The notes below the pieces were generated by a model that was not told the origin of the DNA, did no database searches, and saw only the letters and a list, made by a program, of their open reading frames with translations. Below, one piece after another: positions 13,148 to 22,689 of a DNA stretch of 64,000 bases; the stretch's first letter is position 1; every line of letters starts with the position of its first letter. Source of the DNA: Gordonia araii NBRC 100433 (lineage in GTDB: Bacteria; Actinomycetota; Actinomycetes; Mycobacteriales; Mycobacteriaceae); the NCBI RefSeq assembly GCF_000241265.1, contig NZ_BAEE01000012.1, positions 37,984 to 101,983 on the forward strand, read 5' to 3'. The translations under genes were made by a program, and so were the position numbers.

Positions 13148-13621
13148 GTAGGCCAGTGCGGCCAGCTGGTCCCGCAGCTCCGGCCAGCTACGAGCGAATC
13201 CCGGGTGCAGCGGCAGCAGGTCCACCTCGCCGGTCGCCACCCACCGCAACTCGGTCGACTCCCCGTTGGCGACAGTGCTGACCGGCGTTTCGACGTCGGC
13301 GATCACCGTCGTGTAAGTCCATCCGCTGACCGACTCCGCGGTGACCAGCTCTAGCCGCACGACGATCTCGTGATGGCCGATACCGGCCTCCTCGTCGGCT
13401 TCCCGGATCGCCGTGTCGACGGCGGACTCGTGTGAATCTCGTGCGCCGCCGGGCAGGGCCCACGTGCCGCCCTGATGGGACCATGCCGCGCGATGCTGCA
13501 ACAGCACGCCGATCGCACCGTCGGGCAACGGTGCGCGCAGCAGGAGGCCGGCCGCTCCATGACGACCCCAATACCGCGAACCGTCGGGGTCGAAAACCCA
13601 ACCGTCACCGTCTCCGCGCAC
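13106..13621 (-). CDS. Nudix hydrolase
   Basis: The Nudix box is complete: GGARDSHESAVDTAIREADEEAGI fits GX5EX7REUXEEXGU, so a metal-dependent pyrophosphohydrolase is expected. At this position in M. tuberculosis, next to Rv0412c, lies a mutT-type gene (mutT3), so nucleotide-pool cleaning is possible. The GTG at 13621 has GGGAGG five bases upstream. The C-terminal tail (CPLGGGEVPTRRR) is encoded by the 22-bp repeat array, which also supplies the stop. The ancestral protein probably ended near LAALAYCPL. Confidence 0.88.
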   Translation of the reverse strand: MRGDGDGWVFDPDGSRYWGRHGAAGLLLRAPLPDGAIGVLLQHRAAWSHQGGTWALPGGARDSHESAVDTAIREADEEAGIGHHEIVVRLELVTAESVSGWTYTTVIADVETPVSTVANGESTELRWVATGEVDLLPLHPGFARSWPELRDQLAALAYCPLGGGEVPTRRR

Positions 13622-13786
13622 GCGCGCCTCCCGACCTCAGATCTCACGTCCACCGTAGGCGAGACCGCACCATCCGGTCGAGAATCTTTGCGCGCCGATC
13701 CCATTGCGTGTCGTCAGCGTCCGGGCCGCGGTCCGACTACCCTGGTAGGTGCACGTTCAATCGGCCGGCCCACGGGAGATGATGCG

Positions 13787-15268
13787 GTGAAATCCGACGC
13801 ATCACCCGCACGGCTGCGCTTCAGTGGACTCGGCGACGGCGCGGCCCGGTCGACGCCGGAATCGATCGCCCAGGCCGCCGGACAACTCTCCACCAGTCCG
13901 CAACTACGACGGGCACTCACCGACCGCCGCGAACTCGTCGCGGCCGCGCGCGCACGCGCCCAATCCCCGGTCGCGGCCCTCCGCGTCTTCGCCTCGTCGA
14001 CGCCGGGCAAGCTCATCATCATCACGATCGCCCTGACGATCGGCTGCATGACCACCGGCTGGTACGCCTCGGTGACCCTGAACAACCGCATTCTCGCGCT
14101 GCAGCAACTGATCTCGCGCGCTGAGCCGATCGCGGAGTCCTCGCAGGTGCTGTTCAGTTCGCTGTCGATCGCCGACGCATCGGCCAACTCGGCGTTCATC
14201 TCCGGCGGCCTCGAACCCGTCGAACTGCGGAAGCGTTACTCGAACGCCATCGCCAGCGCCTCGGCGGCGCTCGTCACCGCGGCCAACAGCCCCGACGAGG
14301 ACGGCGGGGCGCTGCGCACCGAAGACGATCCCGTCCACGCCGACCTGGTGGCCCTGACGATCAACCTGCCCGTCTACACCGGCCTGGTGGAGACCGCGCG
14401 AGCGAACAACCGGCTGGGCAATCCTGTCGGCTCGGCTTATCTCAACGAGGCCAGCGGGCTGATGCAGGAAACGTTGTTGCCTGCCGCGCAACGGATCTAC
14501 GAGCAGCGCACCTCGGCGATCGCCCAACCCCAGCAGGTGCTGACCCGACCGCCCTATCTCGTGTACGCGACGTTGTTCCTCCTGATCGGCGCGCTGCTCG
14601 CCGCGTCCCGTTTCCTGGATCGCCGGACGCGACGCCGATTGAACATGGGCATCCTCGTCAGCCTGGTCGCCGTCACCGCGGGAACCCTATGGCTGCTCAT
14701 CGCCGGTCTGACGTCGGCGGCGGCCACCAACACCGCCAGGGAGGACGGTGCCGACCCGCTGCACGCGCTGACGTCGGCCCGGATCAGCCTGCAGCAGGCG
14801 AGGTCCGCTCAGACGCTCTCGCTGGTGCGCCGGGACCAGACGGCTCTCAACGACAACTTCACCGACGCCACCCGGGGCGTCGCAGAAGTCCTCAACCAGC
14901 TCTCCGCCGACTACGAGTCCGGCAAGAGCAAAGCTCTGCCGATCGACGACATCAACGCGGCCCGGGTGGCACTCGTCGATTGGCAGACCACCGACCGGGA
15001 GATCGGCAAGCGCCTCGCCAGCGGCGACTATCTCGGCGCGCGCAATCTCACCGTCGGTACGGGCGCCGCCAGCGCCGCCACCTACTACGCCAAGGTCGAT
15101 GACGCGATCGTCCGGTCGATCACCAAGGCCCGCAGCACCTTCCGCGACAACATCTACACCGCCGGGCGCTTTCTGGCGTTCAGCAGCTCCGGCATCGCGG
15201 CACTCTCCTTGATTGCCGCCGTCGCGATTCCCCTCGGCCTGTACGACCGCGTGCGGGAGTATCGATGA
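13787..15268 (+). CDS. glnX: GlnX-like membrane sensor protein of the PknG pathway
   Basis: This 493-residue protein is the counterpart of M. tuberculosis Rv0412c (GlnX), which relays amino-acid binding by GlnH across the membrane to PknG. About four membrane helices are visible: a first (GKLIIITIALTIGCMTTGW) followed by a long extracytoplasmic helical domain, a central pair (YLVYATLFLLIGALLAASRFL and MGILVSLVAVTAGTLWLLIAG), a second extracytoplasmic domain, and a last helix near the C terminus. The GTG at 13787 follows GGGAGA; the longer open frame is antisense to the Nudix gene. It overlaps glnH by 4 bases (ATGA). Confidence 0.88.
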   Translation: MKSDASPARLRFSGLGDGAARSTPESIAQAAGQLSTSPQLRRALTDRRELVAAARARAQSPVAALRVFASSTPGKLIIITIALTIGCMTTGWYASVTLNNRILALQQLISRAEPIAESSQVLFSSLSIADASANSAFISGGLEPVELRKRYSNAIASASAALVTAANSPDEDGGALRTEDDPVHADLVALTINLPVYTGLVETARANNRLGNPVGSAYLNEASGLMQETLLPAAQRIYEQRTSAIAQPQQVLTRPPYLVYATLFLLIGALLAASRFLDRRTRRRLNMGILVSLVAVTAGTLWLLIAGLTSAAATNTAREDGADPLHALTSARISLQQARSAQTLSLVRRDQTALNDNFTDATRGVAEVLNQLSADYESGKSKALPIDDINAARVALVDWQTTDREIGKRLASGDYLGARNLTVGTGAASAATYYAKVDDAIVRSITKARSTFRDNIYTAGRFLAFSSSGIAALSLIAAVAIPLGLYDRVREYR

Positions 15269-16245
15269 GAACCCGGGTCCGCGCCGCACTGGTCCTCGTC
15301 GCGCTGACCGCGACGGGGTGCGTCCGGTTCACCGCCCCCGACAGCCCGCCCCCGCTGACCACGGCGAACACCCCCACACCACCGGGGATGGTGACGCAGC
15401 GGCCCGGCGCCCCGACCTCGCCGGAGTCCGACACGGACAACTGCAATCGCCTGGCGAGCCTCAGACCGATCCCGCTGCCGCCGCGCGGACAGATGCCGCC
15501 CCGGACCCCGATGGCCGAGATCGCCGCCAGCGGGCGCCTCATCGTCGGCATCGACACCGGATCGAATCCGTTCAGCTTCCGCGACCCGCTCTCCGGTGAC
15601 CTGCGCGGGTTCGACGTCGACATCGCCCGCGAGATCAGCCGGGCCATCTTCGACGACCCCAACCGGATCGAGTTCCGCGTGATGAGGTCGGCCGACCGGG
15701 TCGATGCCCTGCGCAACCGCGAGGTCGACCTGGTCGTCAAGACGATGAGCATCACCTGCGAACGCCGCAGGCACGTCGATTTCTCCTCCCCGTATTACGT
15801 TGCCGCACAGCGGATCTTGGCGGTGAACAGTTCCAAGATCAGCCAGGCCGAGGACTTGGCGGGCAAACGCGTCTGCGTCGCGACCGGTGCGACGTCTGCG
15901 CTGCGGCTGCGCCAGATCGTGCCAACGGCGACGCTCGTGGAGACGTCGACGTGGGCCGACTGCCTGGTGCTGCTTCAGCAGTCCGGCGTCGACGCCGTGT
16001 CCACCGATGACGCGATCCTGGCGGGCCTGGCCGCCCAGGACCCCTGGCTGCAGTTGGTGGGCCCCAGCCTCGGCGAGGAGTACTACGGCATCGGCATCGC
16101 CAAGGGGCGCGACGGATTGGTGCGCTTCGTCAACGCCGTGCTGGTCGACCTGATGGCCAGCGGCCGGTGGCGCGCGATCGCCGACGAATGGCTCTCGATG
16201 CTCGGATCCACCGCCGCCCTCCCCCGACCCACGTACCGGGATTAG
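15265..16245 (+). CDS. glnH: GlnH solute-binding lipoprotein
   Basis: This 326-residue lipoprotein has a signal peptide ending in the lipobox LTATGC (Cys 19), a Pro/Thr-rich linker and a type-3 periplasmic amino-acid-binding fold (GRLIVGIDTGSNPFSFRDP, GFDVDIAREISRAIF, VDLVVKTMSITCERRRHVDFSSPY, GKRVCVATGATS). In mycobacteria GlnH binds Asp/Glu/Asn and signals through GlnX to PknG rather than feeding a transporter; no ABC permease is encoded here, which fits that model. It starts inside the glnX stop and pknG begins 2 bases after its end, so the three form one operon. Confidence 0.92.
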   Translation: MRTRVRAALVLVALTATGCVRFTAPDSPPPLTTANTPTPPGMVTQRPGAPTSPESDTDNCNRLASLRPIPLPPRGQMPPRTPMAEIAASGRLIVGIDTGSNPFSFRDPLSGDLRGFDVDIAREISRAIFDDPNRIEFRVMRSADRVDALRNREVDLVVKTMSITCERRRHVDFSSPYYVAAQRILAVNSSKISQAEDLAGKRVCVATGATSALRLRQIVPTATLVETSTWADCLVLLQQSGVDAVSTDDAILAGLAAQDPWLQLVGPSLGEEYYGIGIAKGRDGLVRFVNAVLVDLMASGRWRAIADEWLSMLGSTAALPRPTYRD

Positions 16246-16247
16246 CC

Positions 16248-18641
16248 ATGGCCGACGACGCACAGCCCTCCCACGAGGACGAACCACTCGAAACCCAGGC
16301 GACGCCGTTCGACCAGGCCGACACCGGGACCCAGGCGCTCGCCCCGGATCTCCTCGTCGGCCCGGACACCTCGGCGGCCACCGAACCGGCGGGCACCTCG
16401 CGGTCGTCGGTCGTGCCCCGGACCACCTTTCCCGTTCCCCGCGGTCGGGTCCTGGTCCCCGAGCGCGGCGCCCCCCGCGTCCACGACCGCCGGTTGGGCA
16501 GCGAGCTCGTCGACCTGCCGCGCATCGTCGACACCGAACCGGCCGACGCCATCCTGGTCGATCCGCAGATCCCCGAACGCAAGCGCAAGTGCTGGAACTG
16601 CGGGACACCGCTGGCCCGCGAGTCCGGACCGCACGCCGGTCCGATGACGGGCGAGTGCCCCAACTGCGGGGTGCGCTATTCGTTCGTCCCCGGTCTCGAG
16701 CCCGGAACCGTCGTGGCCGATCAGTACGAGATCCTCGGTGCCATCGCTCACGGGGGGATGGGGTGGATCTACGTCGCCACCGACCGGAACGTGTCGGATC
16801 GGCCCGTCGTCCTCAAGGGGTTGCTCAACTCCGGCGATTCGGCGGCGCAGGCCGTCGCCGTCGCCGAGCGACAGTTCCTGGCGTCGGTCAGTCACCCCGG
16901 CATCGTCAAGATCTACAACTTCGTCGAACACGGACTCCACGACGACCGCACCATCGGCTACATCGTCATGGAGTACATCGGCGGCAAGACCCTCAAACAG
17001 CTGACGGCCCCACCGGAAGGGTCGATGACACCGACGCTGCTCTCACCCGAGCAGGCGATGGCCTACCTGTTGGAGGTGTTGCCCGCCGTCGGCTACCTGC
17101 ACTCGGTTGGGCTGGTCTACAACGATGTGAAACCGGACAACATCATGGTCAGCGCCTCGGACGTGACGCTGATCGACCTGGGCGCCGTGGCACCGATCGG
17201 CGGCCACGGACGGCTCTACGGCACACCGGGGTTCCAGGCGCCGGAGATCATCGAAACCGGCCCCCAGGTCGCCACCGACATCTACAGCATCGGGCGCACC
17301 CTGGCAGTGCTGACCGTCGACATGCCGATGGAGGGCGGGCAATACCTGCCCGGACTGCCCGACGTCGACGACGTTCCGCTGTTCGCCGAGAACCCGTCCT
17401 TCCACTTGCTGCTGGCCCGCGCCACCGCGACCAATCCCGACGAGCGCTTCGCAAGCACCGCGGAGATGACGACGCAGGTCCTCAACGTGCTGCGCGAAAC
17501 CGTCGCCGTTCACACTGGTGTCCCCCGCCCCGCGATGTCGACGGTGTTCACCCCGCCGCGCTCCACCTTCGGCACCGAACTGCTCCTCGGCCCGGTCGAC
17601 GCCTTCTTCGACCCGGACCAGGCGTCCTTCTACGACCCGGCGGACATCGCGGCCGCGTTGCCCGTTCCGCTCATCGACCCGGCCGACCCCGCCGCCCGGG
17701 TGCTGAGTTCGGCGGCGCTGTCGGACCCGCGCCAGATCCTGGACTCCATCAGCGCCCACCGCGCCGACCTGGTCTCGGCCAACGACACCGACTACGCGCC
17801 GCCGCGCGCCTCGCTGGAGATCGAGCTCGCCGAAGCGCGCGCCTATCTCGAACTCGACGACGTCGACACCGCGCTGGGCGTACTGCGCGGCGCGGATCAG
17901 CATCACGGGCACAACTGGCGCATCGAGTGGTACCTGGGTATCTGCGCGCTGCGCAACGACGAACCCGAACTGGCCTACGAGCGGTTCAACGAGACGCTGG
18001 AGGCGATGCCGGGCGAGATCGGGCCGAAGCTCGCCGTCGCGGGCACCGCCGAACTCATCGGCCGGTGGCTGGCGGGAGAATCCGCGGACACCGGGACGGG
18101 TGGCGATCTCGATCCGCAGGTTCGGCAGTGGTACGAGATCGCCAGGCACCACTACCAGGATCTGTGGTTCACCGACCACGCCATCATCACCGCGGCCTTC
18201 GGCCTGGCCCGTATCCATCTGGCCTACGGCGAGGTCGCCAAGGCTATCGTCGGCCTCGACGAGGTACCGCCGACGAGCCGCCACTACAACACAGCGCGCG
18301 AGACGGCGGTCATGGCGCTGGTCCACGGCCGGCCCGTCTCGCAGGTGACCCACTCCGAGATCGTCGAAGCCGCCGACCGGCTGGAGAAGATTCCCGACGC
18401 CGAGCCGCGCAAGCCGCGCATCAAGCTGATCGTGCTGGGGACGGCGCTCGGCTGGGTGCTGGCGAACGAACCGTCCGAAGGCCTGCCCGACCTGCTCGGC
18501 TACCCCTTCACCGAGTACGGGCTGCGCACCGGCACCGAACAATCCCTGCGCGACCTGGCGCGTGAGACCCGCACCAACCGCGCCCACCGCTTCCAGCTCG
18601 TCGACCTGGCCAACTACGTCCGGCCGGCGACCTGGTTCTGA
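16248..18641 (+). CDS. pknG: serine/threonine protein kinase PknG
   Basis: PknG phosphorylates GarA/OdhI to control the TCA cycle and glutamate metabolism. The 797-residue protein has an N-terminal Thr-containing regulatory tail (LETQATPFDQADTGTQ), a rubredoxin-like metal site (Cys 115, 118, 137, 140: CWNCG and CPNCG), a kinase domain with HGGMGWIYVATD, catalytic Lys 190 (VVLKGLL), YNDVKPDNIMV and the family's IDLGAV in place of DFG, then a C-terminal TPR region. The order glnX-glnH-pknG is the same as in M. tuberculosis. The ATG at 16248 lies 2 bases after glnH. A 22-bp repeat array begins 10 bases after its stop. Confidence 0.97.
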   Translation: MADDAQPSHEDEPLETQATPFDQADTGTQALAPDLLVGPDTSAATEPAGTSRSSVVPRTTFPVPRGRVLVPERGAPRVHDRRLGSELVDLPRIVDTEPADAILVDPQIPERKRKCWNCGTPLARESGPHAGPMTGECPNCGVRYSFVPGLEPGTVVADQYEILGAIAHGGMGWIYVATDRNVSDRPVVLKGLLNSGDSAAQAVAVAERQFLASVSHPGIVKIYNFVEHGLHDDRTIGYIVMEYIGGKTLKQLTAPPEGSMTPTLLSPEQAMAYLLEVLPAVGYLHSVGLVYNDVKPDNIMVSASDVTLIDLGAVAPIGGHGRLYGTPGFQAPEIIETGPQVATDIYSIGRTLAVLTVDMPMEGGQYLPGLPDVDDVPLFAENPSFHLLLARATATNPDERFASTAEMTTQVLNVLRETVAVHTGVPRPAMSTVFTPPRSTFGTELLLGPVDAFFDPDQASFYDPADIAAALPVPLIDPADPAARVLSSAALSDPRQILDSISAHRADLVSANDTDYAPPRASLEIELAEARAYLELDDVDTALGVLRGADQHHGHNWRIEWYLGICALRNDEPELAYERFNETLEAMPGEIGPKLAVAGTAELIGRWLAGESADTGTGGDLDPQVRQWYEIARHHYQDLWFTDHAIITAAFGLARIHLAYGEVAKAIVGLDEVPPTSRHYNTARETAVMALVHGRPVSQVTHSEIVEAADRLEKIPDAEPRKPRIKLIVLGTALGWVLANEPSEGLPDLLGYPFTEYGLRTGTEQSLRDLARETRTNRAHRFQLVDLANYVRPATWF

Positions 18642-18651
18642 TCAGAAACTC

Positions 18652-18754
18652 GCCGAGTGGGCACCTCACCCACGCCGACTGGGCACCCCACCCACGCCGA
18701 CTGGGCACCCCACCCACGCCGACTGGGCACCCCACCTACGCCGAGTGGGCACCC
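18652..18754 (+). repeat. 22-bp tandem repeat array, 5 units
   Basis: Units begin at 18652, 18674, 18696, 18718 and 18740 with exact 22-base spacing; the core is GCCGA(G/C)TGGGCACC. The array fills the space between the convergent pknG and ackA genes. The ackA stop codon (18736-18738, TAG on the minus strand) and the last residues of AckA (AHSA) are made by the array. Confidence 0.92.
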
Positions 18755-19962
18755 GCGCTGACGACTGCCTGCGCCTGACGCGCGATCTCGAGCTCCTCGT
18801 TCGTTTCGACGACGAGGACGGTCGTGCGCGAGGCGTCGGTGGAAATGACGCGAGCGTCACTGCTGCGCACCGCATTGCGCTCGGGATCGATCTCGATGCC
18901 GAAGGCTTCCAGGCCGGCCAGCGAGTCGGCGCGCACGCCCGCCGCGTTCTCGCCGACCCCGGCAGTGAAGCTAATGACGTCGGTGCGGCCCAACTCGACG
19001 AGGTAGGCGCCGAAGTAGCCGCGCAACCGGTGGATGTAGATGTCGTAGGCCTCGCGAGCGTTGTCGTCGCCGGCCTCGATCATCTCGGTGACCGCACGGA
19101 AGTCGTTCTCACCGCACAGCCCCTTGAGACCCGACTGCTTGTTGAGCAGCTGATCGATCTCGTCGACCGACATCCCGACGACACGATTCAGGTGAAACAG
19201 CAGCCCGGGATCGATGTCTCCCCCGCGCGTCCCCATGACCAGACCTTCGAGCGGCGTCATGCCCATGGACGTGTCGACGGCGCGCCCGTCGCGGATCGCC
19301 GACATCGACGCACCATTGCCTAGATGGGCGACGATCTGGTTGGTCTTCTCGTAGTCCAGGCCCAGGTACGCGGCGGCGGCATGCGATACATAGTCGTGGC
19401 TGGTGCCGTGGAAACCGTATCGGCGCAACGCGTACTTGTCGGACAGCTCGCGGTCGATCGCGTAGCGCGCCGACGCGTCGGGCAGGTCGTGGAAGAACCC
19501 GGTGTCGAAGACCGCAACCCCCGGGACGTCGGGCAGCAGAGCCTGGGCCGCCTCTATCCCGACCAGATTGGGCGGGTTGTGCAACGGCGCCAGCGGCGCA
19601 AGGCGAGCCACTTCGTCGATGACGTGCTGGTCGATCAGCGTCGGCCGGTAAAGCGAACGCCCACCGTGCACGACGCGGTGCCCGACGGCGCACAGATTGG
19701 CGTCGGCGAGGTCGGTACCCTTGGCGGCGAAAAGCTCCAACGCCTTGGCAATCGCGGCTTGATGGTCGGGCAGATGCAGTTCTTCGACAATCTGCCCGCC
19801 GTCCTGCTCGTGGGTGATGATCGACGTCTGCTCACCGATGCGCTCGACGAGTCCGTCGGCGGTCACCGTCCCCGAATCCGGTTCGAGCAGTTGATATTTC
19901 AGCGACGACGAGCCGGCGTTGAGAACCAGGACCAGCGCAGGCGTTCGGTCCGCGGCGTTCAT
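18736..19962 (-). CDS. ackA: acetate kinase AckA
   Basis: AckA interconverts acetyl phosphate + ADP and acetate + ATP. The 408-residue protein has the N-terminal LNAGSSSLKYQ, HRVVHGG, FDTGFFHDLP, RRYGFHGTSHDY, HLGNGAS and GTRGGDIDPG signatures, so all main sites are intact. It overlaps the upstream pta gene by 4 bases (ATGA) and forms the usual pta-ackA unit. Its final codons and stop lie in the 22-bp repeat array, which suggests the C terminus was reset when the array formed. Confidence 0.97.
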   Translation of the reverse strand: MNAADRTPALVLVLNAGSSSLKYQLLEPDSGTVTADGLVERIGEQTSIITHEQDGGQIVEELHLPDHQAAIAKALELFAAKGTDLADANLCAVGHRVVHGGRSLYRPTLIDQHVIDEVARLAPLAPLHNPPNLVGIEAAQALLPDVPGVAVFDTGFFHDLPDASARYAIDRELSDKYALRRYGFHGTSHDYVSHAAAAYLGLDYEKTNQIVAHLGNGASMSAIRDGRAVDTSMGMTPLEGLVMGTRGGDIDPGLLFHLNRVVGMSVDEIDQLLNKQSGLKGLCGENDFRAVTEMIEAGDDNAREAYDIYIHRLRGYFGAYLVELGRTDVISFTAGVGENAAGVRADSLAGLEAFGIEIDPERNAVRSSDARVISTDASRTTVLVVETNEELEIARQAQAVVSAGAHSA

Positions 19963-22076
19963 TTTCCGGCTCCGGTGGTCTGAGCCTGGATCGCGGTGAT
20001 CGCCACGGTGTTGACGATGTCGGCGACGAGCGCACCGCGCGAGAGGTCGTTGATCGGCTTGTTCAAACCCTGCAGAACCGGGCCGATCGCGATCGCGCCC
20101 GCGCTGCGCTGCACGGCCTTGTAGGTGTTGTTGCCGGTGTTGAGATCCGGGAAGATCAGCACCGTCGCCTGCCCGGCGACCGGCGAATCGGGCATCTTCG
20201 TCTCCGCGACGCTGGGCTCGACAGCGGCGTCGTACTGGATCGGTCCCTCCACCAACAGGTCGGGCTCGCGTTCGCGCACGAGCGCGGTGGCGGTACGCAC
20301 CTTGTCGACCTCGGCGCCCGAACCGGACTCACCGGTGGAGTAGGACAGCATCGCCACGCGCGGGTCGATGCCGAACGCAGACGCCGTCTCCGCCGAGGAG
20401 ATCGCGATGTCGGCCAGCTGCTCGGCCGTCGGGTCAGGCACCACGGCGCAGTCGCCGTAGGTCAGCACGCGGTCGGCCAGGCACATGAAGAACACGCTGG
20501 ACACCGTGTCGACGCCCGGCTTGGTCTTGATGATCTCGAACGCCGGGCGGATCGTGTGCGCCGTGGTGTGGATCGAGCCGGACACCATCCCGTCGGCCAT
20601 GTCGTTGTGCACCATCATCGTGCCGAAATAGGAGACGTCGCGCATCAGGTCGCGCGCGCGGTCCATCGCCACGTTCTTGTGCTTGCGCAGTTCGGCGTAC
20701 TGGACGGCAAACTTCTCGGTCAGCTCGGAATCGAGCGGATTGATGACGTCGATGCCGGAGAGTTCGATGCCGAGATCCTTGATCTGCCCCTCGACCTTGG
20801 CCGGGTCGCCCAGCAAGGTCAGACGGGCGGTGCCGCGCGCGGTGAGCTGAGCCGCCGCCCGCAGGATGCGTGGCTCCTCGCCCTCGGGGAGCACGATGTG
20901 GCGGCGATCGGACTTGGCTCGGGCGGCGAGCTGGTACTCGAACATCTGCGGGGTGACGACCTCGGGAATCGCGAGGTGCAGGTCGGCCATCAGCTCGGTC
21001 GAGTCGATGTGATGCTCCATCAACGCCAGCGAGGTCTCGATCTTGCGCGCCGATTGGTTGGCCATCTTTCCCCGCGTGTGCGACGCGATCCGCGCGGTCT
21101 CGTAGGTGCTCTGTTTGCAACACACGATCGGCAGCGTCGGGTTGAGGCCGCGCACCAACGCGTCGATCATCGGGTGAGGTCGCAGACCACCGTTGAGGAT
21201 CAGGCCGGCCAGCCGCGGAAAGCCTTGTGCGGCATTAGCGTTCACCAGCGCCAGCAACACGTCGGAGCGATCGGCCGGCGCGATCACAACCATGCCCTCT
21301 TCGAGTCGCTCCAGGATGTGTTCCACCGTCATGCCGCCGACCATCATGTGCAGCGCCTCACGGTCCAGCAGTTCTTCGTCGCCGCTGTAGAGCGTGCCGC
21401 CCAGCGCCTCGGAAAGTTCGGCCATCGTCGGCGAACTCAGGACCGGGTCCTCGGGCAGAATCCACACGCCGGGCCCGAGGCCGTCGAGCGCTTTGCGCGT
21501 CGCTTCTTCCTGACCGACGCTCGTGCGGTTGACGATCACCGCGACCGTCGTCGCATGCTCCGACGAGATCTCGGCGAGGGCGTACTCGGCCATGCCCCGC
21601 ACTTCCGCCGGTGACCGCTCGGCCGCCCGCAGCGCCAGCACGATCGGACAGGCGAGGTTCGCCGCGATCCGCGCGTTGTAGGAAAGCTCCGACGGGTTCC
21701 CGACATCGGTGTAGTCGGATCCGACGACGAGGACCGTGTCGCACTGCGCCTGCACGGCGTGGAACCGGTCGACGATCGTCGCCAGCGCCCCGTCCGGGTC
21801 GGCGTGGACCTGGTCATAGGTGACGCCGATGCACTCGTCGTAGTCGAGCCCCACCGAATCGTGGGCGAGCAGCAACTCCAGGATGTAATCGTTCTCCCCG
21901 TCGCGCGTTCGACTGATGGGGCGGAACACGCCGATGCGACCGCCGGTCGCCGAAAGCAGGGCGAGCAGGCCCAGCGCGATCGTCGACTTCCCGGTTTCGC
22001 CCTCGGCCGAGGCCAGGTAGATCGCGGAATGCGAGGTATCGGACACGGACTTCTCTGCTGGAGAGCGCTCGGTCAT
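19959..22076 (-). CDS. pta: phosphate acetyltransferase Pta
   Basis: Pta converts acetyl-CoA and phosphate into acetyl phosphate for AckA. The 705-residue protein is the long three-domain form: an N-terminal P-loop domain (SAEGETGKSTIALGLLALL), a middle DRTGG-type domain and the C-terminal catalytic domain (from RRHIVLPEGEEPRILRAA to the end). In enterobacterial long Pta proteins the N-terminal part is regulatory. The ATG at 22076 is used; a GTG ten codons in is a weaker alternative. The order pta-ackA next to fgd1 and pknG matches M. tuberculosis. Confidence 0.96.
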   Translation of the reverse strand: MTERSPAEKSVSDTSHSAIYLASAEGETGKSTIALGLLALLSATGGRIGVFRPISRTRDGENDYILELLLAHDSVGLDYDECIGVTYDQVHADPDGALATIVDRFHAVQAQCDTVLVVGSDYTDVGNPSELSYNARIAANLACPIVLALRAAERSPAEVRGMAEYALAEISSEHATTVAVIVNRTSVGQEEATRKALDGLGPGVWILPEDPVLSSPTMAELSEALGGTLYSGDEELLDREALHMMVGGMTVEHILERLEEGMVVIAPADRSDVLLALVNANAAQGFPRLAGLILNGGLRPHPMIDALVRGLNPTLPIVCCKQSTYETARIASHTRGKMANQSARKIETSLALMEHHIDSTELMADLHLAIPEVVTPQMFEYQLAARAKSDRRHIVLPEGEEPRILRAAAQLTARGTARLTLLGDPAKVEGQIKDLGIELSGIDVINPLDSELTEKFAVQYAELRKHKNVAMDRARDLMRDVSYFGTMMVHNDMADGMVSGSIHTTAHTIRPAFEIIKTKPGVDTVSSVFFMCLADRVLTYGDCAVVPDPTAEQLADIAISSAETASAFGIDPRVAMLSYSTGESGSGAEVDKVRTATALVREREPDLLVEGPIQYDAAVEPSVAETKMPDSPVAGQATVLIFPDLNTGNNTYKAVQRSAGAIAIGPVLQGLNKPINDLSRGALVADIVNTVAITAIQAQTTGAGK

Positions 22077-22121
22077 GACCGATACCCTAACCTGGCGCCG
22101 GGAGCGCAGCGAGCGGGCCGA

Positions 22122-22673
22122 TCAGACCGGTGCCACCACCGCCGCGACGACGAGATCGGCCACTTGCTCGTCGGACATGACCGAGTCGGGCACGAGCATC
22201 ATCGAGTACACGGTCCGAACCATGAACTCGGCCGCCGCCTCCGGACTCGGCCGCAGCCGGTGCGCGATCCCCTCGTCGAGGTCGGGCATCGTCGCGGCGA
22301 CGATCTGGGTGATCAGCGCGGGTCCGCCGTCGGTCGTCGACACGAGAGCGGAGACGATTTCGCCCGGCTCGTTGCGCAACACGTACTGCAACGCCGTGTG
22401 CTCACGGATGTATCGCAGCGACTCGACCACCTGGACGCGCACCTTGCCCTCGACGTCGGGTTGCGCGTCGGCCCAAGCGTTGAGATGAGACCGCAGCTGT
22501 GTCACCTCGCGCTCGACGATCGCGGCGATCAACGCCTCGCGACCGCCGAACATGCGGTATGCGGTCGCTCGCGCGACACCGGCCTGCTTGGCGACCGAGG
22601 TGAGACTCAACGCCTTCGCGCCGAAGCGGGACACCAGCGCGACGCCGACGTCCACCATCCGTTCGCGATCCAT
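22122..22673 (-). CDS. TetR-family transcriptional regulator
   Basis: A 183-residue regulator with an N-terminal helix-turn-helix (LTSVAKQAGVARATAYRMFGGREALIAAIV) and a ligand-binding C-terminal half. ATG 22673 is preceded by TACCCT and 6 bases (leaderless signature) and gives MDRERMVDVGVAL, a normal TetR start. The frame is open to 22775, but those extra codons are only the 21-bp repeat array read through (repeated WARSAENWARSAG). It lies between pta and fgd1, where the M. tuberculosis cluster as I recall it has no regulator. Its targets are unknown; pta-ackA and fgd1 are nearby candidates. Confidence 0.88.
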   Translation of the reverse strand: MDRERMVDVGVALVSRFGAKALSLTSVAKQAGVARATAYRMFGGREALIAAIVEREVTQLRSHLNAWADAQPDVEGKVRVQVVESLRYIREHTALQYVLRNEPGEIVSALVSTTDGGPALITQIVAATMPDLDEGIAHRLRPSPEAAAEFMVRTVYSMMLVPDSVMSDEQVADLVVAAVVAPV

Positions 22674-22689
22674 GCGATCAGGGTAATAC

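Noticed and set aside
18652..18754. CRISPR array
   Set aside because: The 22-bp units are contiguous with no unique spacers and there are no cas genes.
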